Below, in pieces: positions 46,830-59,600 of a stretch of DNA of 64,000 nucleotides (positions are counted from its first letter, which is position 1; the number at the start of each line of letters is the position of its first letter). Below the pieces are notes generated by a model. The model did no database searches. It was not told where the DNA came from and worked only from the letters and a program-made list of their open reading frames with translations. The translations under genes and the position numbers were made by a program. The stretch comes from Calycina herbarum (taxonomy: Eukaryota; Ascomycota; Leotiomycetes; Helotiales; Pezizellaceae), in the NCBI GenBank assembly GCA_001414485.1, contig LLEY01000072.1, positions 1 through 64,000 on the forward strand, given 5' to 3'.

Positions 46830-49800
46830 CTATCCCCTTCTTAGCCTAGCGTGTTCTTATACTTAAGTATAAGCTAAGAAACTTAGTTAGAGTACTAGTA
46901 ATATCCTTTTCTTTTTATTATATCTTACTTTATATAAAAGAAGAAAGAAGAATAAATACTTCTTATAAAAAGTATTAAAATAGTTTATAATAAAATATTA
47001 CTATATTCTTACTATACTTCTTAAAAGCGTAGATGTTTTATTAATACCTTCTAATCTTCTTAATATTTTAAATACGTTTAGTTAAAGCTAAAATATAATA
47101 GAACCAACGATGCTTAAGAGAAGAACGTTCCTTATACTAGCGACTAGTTCTCTATTAAAAGATAAGAGGAGAAGCTAGATAGAGAGAAGGAGGAAGCGAT
47201 AGTAAAGATTCTACGGTTATAAAAGTAGAAGGCCTTTCTTAAAAAAAGGCGACGTAAGATGTCTTATTAAGGACTTTGTTTTCTTAATAAACTTAATATT
47301 ACTAAGAAGGTAGAAAAGAAAGAGAAGGAAGAGAAAGAAAGAGAGAGATAAGAGTAGTAGGAGACAGAGGTTATCTATTTAATAGCTCTGCCTATTCCTA
47401 CTAATTCCTAATCCGAGATAGTTCTTAACCTAGCCTTCTTTATAGCTTTTCCTTTAGACTATAAAATATAAGTAAACCTAGATTTTCCTAATAAAACTTC
47501 TAAAGTTCTACTAGGTAATAGTTAAGATTACTTCTTAGCTCTTAAGTATTTTCTAAGTATAAGTAATCTAACTATTTAATTAAATACTTAATCTTACCTC
47601 TAATAATCTTATAGTTAAGAATCCTTTTAACTTTGTATTTAGTATTTAGATTAACTAGTTGAATTTCTATAAATAAGGCTAGTAGTGCTTCTAGTAGTAC
47701 TAGTTTAAGTAGGGATATATAGAATACTAGGTAGATGTTTATTATCTTTAGTAGTACTAGTTTATAATTTAAAGGTCTCTTAACTCGTTTAATTTTAAAT
47801 AGTCTAAGTTTTTTATAATCTAGTTTATTACTTAGTCTTTTTATATTAATATTCTTTTATACTAAGTAGACTTTATCTCTCTCTTTTAGTATTAGCTCTT
47901 AACTATATTGTTTATTATAGTAGTATATGTTTCTTTTAGCTACGAACTATAAATCCTTTATAAGTTTCTTATATAGACTTTTAATTTTTAAGACTTAAAC
48001 ATAAGTAAGTTAGTTATTAATAGTCGTAGATAGTAGTTCTTAATATACTAATAATTTATATCTAAAGTTAGTATAGAATAGTATAATAAGTATCGTTTCT
48101 ATTACTAAACTATTATAAGCAAACTATACTAAAGGTAGTAGTTCTACCTAGTCGTTTTACTAGTAGTTTATATAATAATAAAGGTATATTTTAACTACTT
48201 AATTTATCCGTTCGTTTCCTTTATTTATCTAAGAGTAAAAAGCTATAGAAAGCTTTCTTTTTATACTTAATTATTTTATAAGAGTAATCTAAAATTTTAA
48301 AGTAAAGAGCTTATCTCTATCTAAGAGTATTTCTTTAAGTAGTCTATATCTTAAGACTACTTCTCTAAGGAATACGAATACTAATTCCTTAGCTATACTT
48401 AACTTTATATATACTATTAGAATTATATACTTTATAAGTCGTTCTATAATAACTAGGATCGTATTATACTTAACTTCTGTTATTAGATCTTTAGATTTTA
48501 GTAATTTAATAATAAAATCTATAGATATTAATCTCTAAGGTATTTATAGTATTAGAGTAGTGTTTATCTATTTATAAGAAGTATAATAGGAAGTCTTATT
48601 CCTAGTATAGGTATTATATTCTACTATTACTTTCTTAACTATCGCGGATAATCGATTAATATAGTAGTATTATCTTATTCTTTAGAGGGTTCTACGAATT
48701 CCTTAGTAGCTATAAGTAGGCGTAGTATAGTATTCTTATATAAACTTCTTAGTATATAAACTAGGAACCTATAGCTTTCCTTTTATATACTAGTTATATC
48801 TCTTATATATATTCTAAATTTTATCTATCTAGATATTATTTATTACTACTATTTTATATATAGTAGGTACTAAGTCTCTATTCTTAAAAGTTTTTAAGAT
48901 TATAATCTTTTTATACTCCTTATCTCTCTTATATCTAGGTTTCTAGCTAAGAGTATTAGCTCGAGTATTTAACGTTCTCTTTATATATTAAATAATAATA
49001 TTAAATCCTTCTAATATTTCTAACTATCTAGCTAACTGTCTAGTTATAAGTTCCTTAGTTATTATAAATATCCTAAGATTCTTATAGTTAGATAAAACTA
49101 TAACTTAGTATTTTACTAACTATAAATAAATCCTCTAGTATTCTAAAGCTAATACTATAGTAAGTAATTCTTTATTAAAGATACTATAGTTTTATTATAC
49201 TAGGTTAAATGTTTTAGAATAATATATAATAGATATAAGTTTCCTCTTTTTATTTAGTTATAGGTAAATTATACCTACTAATATATTTAAGGTATCTATT
49301 TTAATTATACTTAGTTTTTCTATATTAAAGTTATATAGAATAGGTTTTTCTATAAACCTTACTTTAATCCTTTAAAAAGCGTTCTTAGCCTATTTATTTT
49401 AAATAAATTTAATAGCTTTCTTAACTAGTACTATTATTAGTTTAGTAATCTTTATATAGTCTTATATAAATAGATAGTAGAAGTTTATAAATCTAAAGAA
49501 GGACTATATATCTTTTATATTCTCTAGTAATTTCTAGTTTAAGATGTCTTAGATCTTTACTAGATCTATTTCTATTTTCTCTAAGCTAAATACCTATTCT
49601 AGGAAAAGTGTCTAAGTTACTCTAAACTTGTATTTTAAGAGTTTTAACTAAGAGTTTACTTTTATAAGTTATTATAAAACTTCTTTAATATATCTCTTAT
49701 ATTCTTCTTCTTTTTCTAAGAAGATTAAGATATTATCTAGATAATAGATTACTATTACTTTTAAAAGATCTCTTAAAATATTATTATTTTATCTCTAATA

Positions 49801-52800
49801 TATAGCTAGTATATTATAGAGTCTAAATAGTATAACTATATATTTATAAAGGCTTAATAGTAAGGTAAATACTATCTTCTATTTATCTCTAACTTTTATT
49901 TATATAAGTTTATAAACGTTTTATTAATCTAGTTTTATAAATTATACTACCTTATCTAACTTATTTTATAAGTATTAGCTAGATAGTAGCGGATAAGCGT
50001 TCTTAACTATAGTATAATTTACTTCTTAGTAATTAATATATACTCTCTTATCTAGGTTGTCTTTCTTCTTAATAATAAGTATATTTAAGGTAATTAGTAA
50101 CTTAGATCTTCTAATATATCCCTTCTTAATACCTTCCTTTATATAACTTTCTATTCTTTATAAGCTTTTCTAGTTATATAATCGAAGCTTCTACTTTAAG
50201 AGATAATAACTCTCTTTTAATTTAATCTTATAATCTTATAAGCAATGTTTTAGTAAAGCTTATAAGTCTTCTAGGTTTTTAAACAAAGCTTTAAATTCTC
50301 TATACTATATAGGTATTTCGTTATTAGCTTTCTTACTAACTTATAAAGGACCCTGGGCAAGGTGTTCTAGTATATTAGAAGAGGTAGCGCTAACCTCGTT
50401 CTAGCTTTAAAGTTATAAATATAAACCTATGTATTTATATTAGCTAAACGTTACCGTTCTAGCCTTCTAGTTAATGTCTAGATTATGTTCTTAAATCTAT
50501 AGTATACTAAGTATTACTTCCTTACTTTCTATCTTAATAATATTGAATTATATATCTAAGTAGTGTTCTTCGATATCGGTTTTTATTAGAATAGTTTACT
50601 AATTAATAATCCTATTTTAGTATATAATATCTATTTTATTAACTACTCCTAATCGGTATAATTTTATTCCCTTAATTAGAACGTTTAACTTTTCTAAAGC
50701 TGTTAAGGAAATAAAGTTACCTATTACTCCTAAGTTAATTATAACTTATAACTTCTTCTCTCGAATTTCTATTATTACTACTAACTACTTCTCTTCTAAA
50801 GTAGTATATATCTCTAATTTTATATAATAAACTCTAAATATATAGTCTCTTATATTCTTTTCTCTAACTGCTCTTATTCTAGACTAAGGAAAAAATACTA
50901 CTCTATCTTTATTAGACAAAGCTACTTCGTATATCTAATAACATTTCACCGTCCTATTAGGTTTAGATAAGGTTCTCTTAAACCTTTTTTCTAAAGTCTA
51001 ATCTATAGTAGCGCTTAGTATATATCTAATCTAATATATAGTTGTTTCTTATATTACTTCTAGAAACTATAATTCTCTTATAGATAAGAAATAATATTCT
51101 TCTAGTTCTAACTCTATCTATTTAGATATATCGAACTTCTATTATTCCTAAAAAAGTATACTAAATAGTTTAGGCGAACTATACTTTCTAAATATTATCC
51201 TGTTGTTTTTAATTAATATAACTATAATATAACGACTGAATTCCTCTAGTATATACTTTTTAGGTACTGTTCTAAGGAAAGCTGTCTTAATCTATCTCTA
51301 GAATCCGGTTAAGACTTACTATAACTATAAGCTAGTCTCCTTCTAAACGTTATAGACCCTCTAGATATCTCCTACTTTAGAATAACTAGGTCTTTTAGCT
51401 TATTATTAACTATACTCGAGTTCTTTTCCTTTAATAGTTTCTCTACTAGTAATTAAGCTAACCAAAGTTATTATTTCACAGTCTTCTCTCTTAATAGTGT
51501 ATATTATTAAGAGGGTTAGGTTAATTCCTTATATTATATAAGGGCTTTAAAAGTCCGGTTTCTAGTTATCTATATATACCTAGCGATTTCCTTATTTAAA
51601 TATTCTAGTAAACGCCTAGGTTTCTTCTATACTAGGACCTACATCTTAAACTTCTTCTACTAAACTAGACGATAAGTCTAATAACTCTAAAGAACTAGTT
51701 AAGAGTAGTAATTTATATTCCTCTTAAATAGGCGACGTATTTCCTACTTCGGATTATAAATATATAGCGCCTGCTACTATATCTAAGGCATCTATTATAT
51801 TATAATATTCTTTAAGAAGTAGATTTCTATTATTATTAGTGCTTTAAACACCCTCTTTCTTATTATCTTTAACTTATGTTCTATATCTTCTAGCTTTAAG
51901 TTCTAAATCTATAAGTTTAATTTTGTTAAGTAAAGCTACTTCTTTTTAGACTATAGTATTAATTTGTTTTTTCTCTTTTAAGTCCTTCTTCTTAGTATAC
52001 TCGTTTACTCTATAACTAGGTAGGCTATATAAGTAATATAAATTTTACTTATACTAGCGATTTCTTTCTTTCTAGAATAGTCCTTCTTTCTAGGAGTTTT
52101 CTTTCTTAGATTCCTTCCTTAGAACTTATAATTTCCGAGTAGTATTAATTTCTATAAGATCTTCTTAATCTTTTTATCTACTCTTTCTATATTAATAACT
52201 ATAACTTCCTTTCTTCTCTAGATTCCTTTCATAGATATAGTTATTGATTTTGATTATATTATTTGTTAATTTATTTAGTATATCTAGAAAATCTTTTTAA
52301 GCGAGTTTATTCTTAACGTTATTCTTAAGTCTATAATAGAATTGTTTATATAACGTCTTATTATTCTATCCTATTTATATAGAGTATTATTAAAATTATA
52401 AAGTATATTTAGTAGCTAAACCCTTTTACTTAAGTATATATAAGGCTCTAACTGTCTTTTTCTTTATATTAATATTCTTAAAAGCCTAGTTAATTCTATT
52501 CTTAAACTTTTAAATATTCTTAAACAAATCTCTTATCTTCTTAGATATTTAAAGAGAGACTTTTCCCTTAGTTATTTTATTTATCTAGTAGTTTTCTAGA
52601 TATAGTTCTAACCAGTTATAAGCTACTTCTTTAAGATAAGTAGATAACTATATAACCTAGTTAGTTTTATTTCTAAACTAAGTATAATAAAAGTTTAAGT
52701 AGAGAGAAGCTTTTATTAAAAACTTAGCTAGTTTCTTAGGCGAGCTATTAAACAGCTTTAGAATTAGAAGTTTCACTTCCTTATAGAGAGTAGTAACTAG

Positions 52801-52900
52801 TATAACTAGGGAGGCCGCAGCTGGCTTTAGTAGAGTAGTTTTTAAAGTAGAAGAGGTTGCCGACATAGTAGTAATCTTACTTCTAAGTAGGTGTTTAAAG

Positions 52901-53346
52901 TATAACGAAACTTAAATAAACTAAATAAAGATAACTAAGTCTCAAAGGTTAGTATATAAATAAGAAGTATAAATACGCTAGGTTATTTACTTAGAAGTAA
53001 ACTCGTTACTTATATTAAAGATATTAAATAAGATAATAAGATTAATAACTAAAGTTAAGTACAAAGCTTCTATCTAATAGCAGACGTGCTAGTATATATA
53101 GAACCTCTCGTACTACCTAGATCCCTATATAAGCCTAGATCCCTAGATCTCTCTAGATCTCTTAAAAGATCTAAGAGGATCTATTACGTGACTACCAACG
53201 GTTAACCAACAGTAAGATCCTAGAATACCTAAATGTCTTTATATTACTAATTCTCTCCTATATTACCTTCTATTTCCTAGATATTATACCTTATTCTATT
53301 AGAGCGTCGTCTAAACTACTTACTATATATAACGTAATTCGTAATA
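52901..53346 (-). repeat. 5' LTR of element C
   Basis: The 446-bp repeat is paired with 46384-46829; the adjacent gag start on the minus strand shows that it is the 5' copy. Confidence 0.92.
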
Positions 53347-54062
53347 TCTCTCTACTAAAAGGGACCCGAACTAGCTTATCTCTAGAAACCCTCTCTACCT
53401 CCGCGTACTTACACTTCTTACTTAGACGACTACCCGCGACTTATAAGCTCTTTAGATAGGATTCGAAGAGGTTCTATATCTAGGCTTATATAGTATTACT
53501 AGCTTATTAGAATATTAGTCTAAGTTACTTCTATAACTATACCGACTAAGAAAGGAATACTTATAGTAACCTTAATACGAAGCGCCTAAGTCTTCTTAAG
53601 AAGCGTATACTATAACTCTGTTATAGTCTTAGATACCTCTATAGTAGCAACGACTATAATCTTATTAATAGCCTTAGTAGCCTTCTTAATTATAACCAGG
53701 CTTTCTAAGAGCTATAAGATAGTAAACTCCTTTTCTACGAACTAGAGTAACTACGATAGTTAGTATAAGTTTAGACTTAGTTTAGACTTAGTTTAGACTT
53801 AGAACTACTTACTAGAACATAAACAGCGTTCTATCTAACGTAGTACTCGTACTTCTTAGATATATCTTTTATAAAGATATACTTATACTCTCTGTCTCTA
53901 GTTTTTATCTAAAGACACCGAACGTAGTAGACGCGGTAGGTATTTAAAAGAGTACTAGTAAGATAAGAAAGAGGTATTATACTATATAAACTAATTAGTA
54001 CTTCGAATCAGCTCCGACTCTAAAGATGAAGACTTACGTTATATATATATTATATATATATA
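53347..54062 (-). other. Insert D, right part
   Basis: The sequence continues D after the C insertion. It holds a small tandem repeat of about 11 bp (TTTAGACTTAG, three units) near 53768-53803. One minus-strand frame reads as a continuous but unrecognised protein remnant. Confidence 0.45.
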
Positions 54063-55212
54063 ACGTGATCTATTACCGAGCTACGTATATTACCGAGCTA
54101 CGTACTTTTACCGACTTCTACTACTTTAAAATATAATAAATCAACTATAATAATAGATAAAACTTATTACTCTTCGGATTCTAATAAGCTAGATATATCT
54201 ACAAGTTCTTAATAAGTTCGCGTATTATAACTAGTCTTTCCGTAAGTACTATAACGTTACGTAGTCGAAATCCCTTTCTTATAATTTACTCTTCTAAAGC
54301 GCTTATCGCGTCGTATCTGCTTATTTACTTCGTCTTAAGCTATAATATCGTATATATCCTCTATAGTAAGTATACCTTCTTAATAGATACGATTCTTTTT
54401 AGCTCTACGACGCTTAGAAAGTATCTTATTTACCGCTCGAAGTATACGTAGCTCGGTATTAACAAGAGTTAATTTATAAGCTAAACACTTTATATCTTAC
54501 TATCGTCTATTCTTAATTACCTAGTTAAACTGCTTTACTCTTACTACGTCGATTAGTACGAGTAACAACTATTCTAGAATAGATTTAACCTATTATAAAG
54601 CTAGTCTCGTCGAAGTTATAGAAATCACTATCTACTATACTATATTTCGCTTATATATTCTCTACTAGTTGAAACTACGTACTAATTAACTTAGGATCTT
54701 CGTATAAGACTCTTTAAAAGTTATAAACGCGATTAAAACACGTCTTTAGCTCTAGTCGTCGAACTACGAATCGTTCTATCTAGCGCTTTCTAACACGTTT
54801 TACTCTACGTATCTTAAGAAGATAATTTACTATATCTTCTATATTAACTAGCTAAGGCGAAAACCCTCTAAAATCTCGATCGAATATATATTAAATAATT
54901 ATTTCCTTCTCTAATTTCGTTAGCTTTAAATAATTAGATTTAGTATTATTATAAGAAGGTCGGCCGTTTATTCTAAGACGAAGAGTAGATTTAGAAACTT
55001 TGTAGATATTTACAGCGTTTCTATAGCTTAATTTTCGTTTAGATGTTTAAATATCTTTAATAGCTAATATAATTCGTACTTCTTAAGTTTAGACTTATAT
55101 TATAGAAGAAGAAAACGCGTATTAAAGTAGTAGAGTAGTAAATTTAGTAAAAGTACGTAGCTCGGTAATATACGCAGCTCGGTAATATACGCAGCTCGGT
55201 AATAGATTACGT
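54063..55212 (-). mobile_element. Fot1/pogo copy 3, internally deleted
   Basis: The element is 1150 bp with inverted ends ACGTGATCTATTACCGAGC and TA at 54061-54062 and 55213-55214. The ends contain tandem ATTACCGAGCTGCGTAT units (two on the left, three on the right). The minus strand keeps the DNA-binding part and the first catalytic motif (YNFDETSFIIG, near 54590-54630). The second half of the transposase is missing compared with the 1.86-kb copies. Confidence 0.85.
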
Positions 55213-55591
55213 TATATCTAAAAACGTTAGTAAAAGGAATATATATATAATTAGAAGATATTCTTATAGCTTAGTTTATTATTATTATTAGAAAGAAAAG
55301 AGAAAAGGAAATTAGAATCGAGAGCGAGTTAGCTACTAATATATAACTAATAATAATAGCTAGTATATTATAATTATTATTTATTACTATTATTATAAAC
55401 AGTAATAGCGAATAAACTATAAATACTACTATATTCTACTAACTCTTATCTAATAGCTAATTAGATCTTCTTCTTTTGTTTATTACTATTATTATATAAA
55501 AGACGACTAGTAAACTATATTTAAACTATAAACGATAATACTACCGCTTATAGACACTGTCTACTAATATTATACTAATACTATACTAATA
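55213..55591. other. AT-rich low-complexity spacer within element B
   Basis: The stretch is rich in ATTATTATT and ACTAATA repeats. It separates the pogo copy from the surviving 3' end of B. The true junction between foreign sequence and B lies near 55560. No gene. Confidence 0.45.
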
Positions 55592-55631
55592 ATACAAAGC
55601 CTCGAGAACGAGTCTTTTTAAGAAGAGAAGA

Positions 55632-55915
55632 TATAATAGAACTATTAGGAATTAATTAGAATAATCGGAATTAGAATTACCGAGTCTACGTACTAAATAG
55701 GATATAATACAGATGTTGTTTTAGAATTTAGAATAGCTAGATAGCTTCTAGACTTACTATTATCTAAACCTCTTATAAATAGCTGCTTTCTCTCTATTAG
55801 GAAAGACTAATTTAGTCTTTTCCTTCGTATTAGAGCCTAGTATTCGGATATATTATTCTATCGAACGTACTTCTATATATCTCTTTTATAGTAGTATCTG
55901 TTTCGTACTATTATA
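55632..55915 (+). repeat. 3' LTR of element B
   Basis: The 284-bp repeat is paired with 40323-40606 although 15 kb away; the AGTAA duplication and the preceding polypurine region show that it is not a solo LTR. Confidence 0.9.
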
Positions 55916-56191
55916 AGTAATAAGAGTAGAAAAGAGAAGACTTCTACTAGTCTAGTAGCTAGTAAGACTACTAGTAGCTCGTCTTAAACTATTCTAGAAC
56001 CTCTATAAGTAGATAGTACCCTAGTCTCCTCTACTATAAGTAAGTCTTCGATAGACGAAACGCTCGCTTATAAGCTAAAGTCGAGTCGTTATAAGCGCTT
56101 TTAGACTATAATACTCTATTATAGCTTATAACTAACCTAGACAACTCTCTCTCTAGCTAAGAGTTCTCGTAGTTACTCTAGAAAGCTATAG

Positions 56192-56648
56192 TATAACGAA
56201 ACTTAAATAAACTAAATAAAGATAACTAAGTCTTAATAGTTAGTATATAAATAAGAAGTATAGATACACTAGGTTATTTACTTAGAAGTAAACTCGTTAC
56301 TTATATTAAAGATATTAAATAAGATAATAAGATTAATAACTAAAGTTAAGTACGAAGCTTCTATCTAATAGCAGACGTACTAGTCTTATATAGAACCTCC
56401 GTCTTCTCTAGGTAGATATAATCGCCTGTCGTTCTAGTTAACCGAATCGCTTAGATTACTAGTAGACCTCGGTAATCTCTTATATTACGTAACTTCTAAC
56501 GTGCCTCTAATAGTAAGATCCTGAAATCTCTAAATACCTTTTATATTATAGATTCTCTTCTATATTACCTTCTATTTCCTAGATATTATACCTTGTCTTA
56601 TTAGAGCGCTATCTAGACTACTTACTACGTAAAACGTAATTCGTAATA
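56192..56648 (-). repeat. Solo LTR, family C, inserted in F gag
   Basis: The 457-bp LTR is flanked by exact duplications TATAG (56187-56191, 56649-56653). The intact target duplication around a single LTR shows unequal LTR recombination that removed a whole family C element. Confidence 0.92.
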
Positions 56649-59600
56649 TATAGCCGACTTCTCTCGTGCTTAATATAGTTTCTCTAATAGCTCCGCTTAT
56701 AAGTTTTAAGATAGCGAGAAATTTAAGAATAGCACTTCTCTATTATATAAGACCTAGCGTATTATCCTAGCTAGTAAAATAAGAAAGAACGTTTTTAAGA
56801 ATAAATAAGATAAACTTACGTTTATCTTCCTTACTACTTCTAAAGTAGTATAAAAGTATCTCGAGCTCTAAATAGACTTTAACTCTTCTACCTCGTTTAT
56901 AAACGTTACTAAGATACTTATATATCTAGATACCTTGTTTATAGATAGTAACGAAACTATAGAAGCCTATAAGCTCTTTTATAAACTCTTAATATAAGAA
57001 GACGAGACTTTTACTACTTTTAAAACTACGGCTTATATTCTATTAAGTAAGTAGCTAGAGAACCTTTACTAGAAGCTTATACTAATACTTTAAGTAAGCC
57101 TTTCGCTAGTCTATATCTTTCTAACGACCTTTACCTAGTTATATAACTACTGTTACTCTATCTACTAAGACAGAGTAATAATTAAGAAACGCTTTATAGC
57201 TTACTATAACTACTGCCTACCTACTAGAGGTCTCTCTACTACTTATAGATCAGCTTACTAACTTCTAGCTCTCTATACTACTATTGGTTATTCACTAGTT
57301 ATAGACTATAAGAACTCTTTCCTCGCTTATAAGAGTATAACTCCTGCTAGGGATATAGTAGACGTTCTTTGTTATAATTATAATAAAACCAGGTATTATA
57401 CGAATAAATACTCTCTTTCTTATAAATCCTCTACGGCTATTAAGCTACTATAGAAAGAAGCCGAGGGTTTATAAGCGTCTAGCGAAGAATCAGCTAATAA
57501 GAAACTCGTCTATAAGAACCCGGGAAAAGAACCGCTCTAAAGTAAGTCTTTTCTTTAGAGTAAAACGAACTTAGATCTCAACCTCTTAATCTAAGTTATA
57601 TAATAGATAGAAAAGCTTTTATAACTATATATACTTTAATTAAAAATAAATATACTTTTAATACTACTCGACTTATTAATACTAGAGTAAATAGATAGTT
57701 ATTTATTAACACGGCTTTAGCTAACTAGTTAAGTTAATATTATAGATAGACTATAGAAGAGCGGTCTTATATAATATTAATTATAGGTTTTAATAGACGT
57801 AAAGAGCTAGCGATTACTTAGGTTATTTACTTAATACTAAGTATCGATAGACGATAGTTTACTAATACTCTCTTTCTAATCACCGATATTAGTAGATATA
57901 ATATTATTATTAGTCGTCGATAGCTTATAAATGTAAACGTAAAGTTAGTAGTCTATAGCTATAAGATTAAGTAGCTAGAATCTCTTTCCCTAGTCCGTCG
58001 ATTCGATTACTTAGTATCTATTACTAGGGAATCGATAACTGTCTCTCTACTAGACCTCTAGACTTAGAAGGATATAAAGCACCGCGACCTTCGTTAGAAG
58101 GCTATAGAGGAACCTATATTAATCTACTTAATACTACCTCGAGGCTAGAGCTAGTACTAACGCTAAACCCTACTACTAGTTACTATCGAGAATATTCTAG
58201 ATAAAAGCTTTTAGTAAGACCTTATCTCTACTAGGAATAGGATATAGGTCTTTATTCCTAACCGCTAGTAACGTCGTCGGTTCTTCTTAGTAAAACTTTT
58301 AAAAGTAGCTATAAGCTCGCTTATAGAAAACTCGCTTATAGAAACCTATAAACCTACGGAAGACTTCGCTATTAATATCTATTATATTAGAGCTGCCGCT
58401 TTCTAACTTAACTTTTAAAAACGCGATAACGAAGTCTTTACCGCTAGCTTATAAGAGATCGATAATACTCTTATAGATAGATTATATATAAAGCTCTCGT
58501 TCGTAGATTACGCTTTAGATAAACAACTAGTAGAATAGAACGTTTACTAAGAATATATAGTATTTAAGAATATCTTTTCTAAGAGAGCTTTAGATAAGCT
58601 TCCTCTACTATAGAACTAAGTTAACTATAGAATCGAGCTTATAAGCTCTAATACTCTCTTATATAACCTACTATATAGAATAATAACTAAGGAACTTCTA
58701 GCTATTAAGTAGTATATTCTTAATAATCTTAATAAAGGGTTTATTATTCCTAGCTACGCCTCTTTCGCTTCTTTAGTACTGTTTATAAAGAAGCTAGATA
58801 GAAGCTTATAGCTCTATATCGACTATTATAAACTTAATATTCTTATATATAAGAACTAGTACTCTCTTCTACTAATCAACGAAACTCTTATATAAATTAC
58901 TAGTACTAAAACCTTTATAAAGCTTGATATTCGTCAAGCTTTTAACTATATTTAAATAGATCTAGACTCTAAAGAGCTTATAATCTTCTAGATCTACTAT
59001 AGTACGTTTAAATATAAGATATTACCTTTTAGCTTAACTAACAGTTCTACTACGTACTAGAGATATATAAATAGCGTTCTTATAGAGTATCTTAATAACT
59101 TCTATATAGCTTATCTTAATAACATTCTTATATACTTTAATAATAAGCTTAAATATATTAAACACGTTTATAAGATCTTAGAACAGCTCTATAAAGCTAG
59201 ACTATAAGTAGATATTAAGAAGATAGAGTTCTACGTTACTTATATAAAGTATCTTAGTTTTATTATCTTTATAAATAGAATCGAGGTCGACTTTAAGAAG
59301 ATCTTAGTAATCGTTTCCTAGAAATATCCTAGTACTATTAAGAGTATCTAGTTCTTCCTAGGTTTTTATAACTTCTACGGACGTTTTATTCAGGATTATA
59401 GATAAATTACTCGTCCGCTGAACTATCTTATAAATAAGAAAGTACTGTTTAATTTTAACTTAGACTATAAGAATGCTTTTAATATATTAAAAGAAGCCTT
59501 AGTTACTACACCTCTTTTATACTATTTTACAGCTGATTTAGAGATTATAGTAGAGACTAACGCTTCTAATAAAGTGATTATAGCTGTGATATTATAACGT

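Larger units (their letters stand above)
46384..53346 (-). mobile_element. Ty3/gypsy chromovirus C, complete, inactivated
   Basis: The element is 6963 bp with two 446-bp LTRs and an exact 5-bp duplication TCTCT (46379-46383, 53347-53351). Coding is on the minus strand. A gag start (MSATSSTLKTTLLKPAAASL, ATG at 52866) follows the 5' LTR and stays open for 62 codons. Reverse transcriptase with a YLDDILIF-type motif lies near 49715-49760, and a chromodomain near 47470-47610. RIP stops fill all frames. It is inserted into D, itself inside B, inside F. A second, inverted copy ends at 1655. Confidence 0.92.
40323..55915 (+). mobile_element. Ty3/gypsy element B (family A), nested in F
   Basis: Two 284-bp LTRs (40323-40606 and 55632-55915) lie within exact 5-bp duplications AGTAA (40318-40322, 55916-55920). 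It is inserted in the gag start of F. Coding is on the plus strand: reverse transcriptase with YIAYLDNILIYL near 43737-43775, integrase region about 44940-45500, chromodomain VQEILISRLFRRQLQY...NNFQG near 45925-46040. From about 46175 the element is interrupted; its polypurine end, AAAGCCTCGAGAACGAG, reappears at 55592-55608 as in element A. It is a relative of A but far more RIP-mutated. Confidence 0.9.

Noticed and set aside
55632..55915. Solo LTR of family A/B
   Set aside because: The AGTAA duplication pairs with 40318-40322, and the preceding polypurine region matches the 3' end of element A, so it is the 3' LTR of element B.
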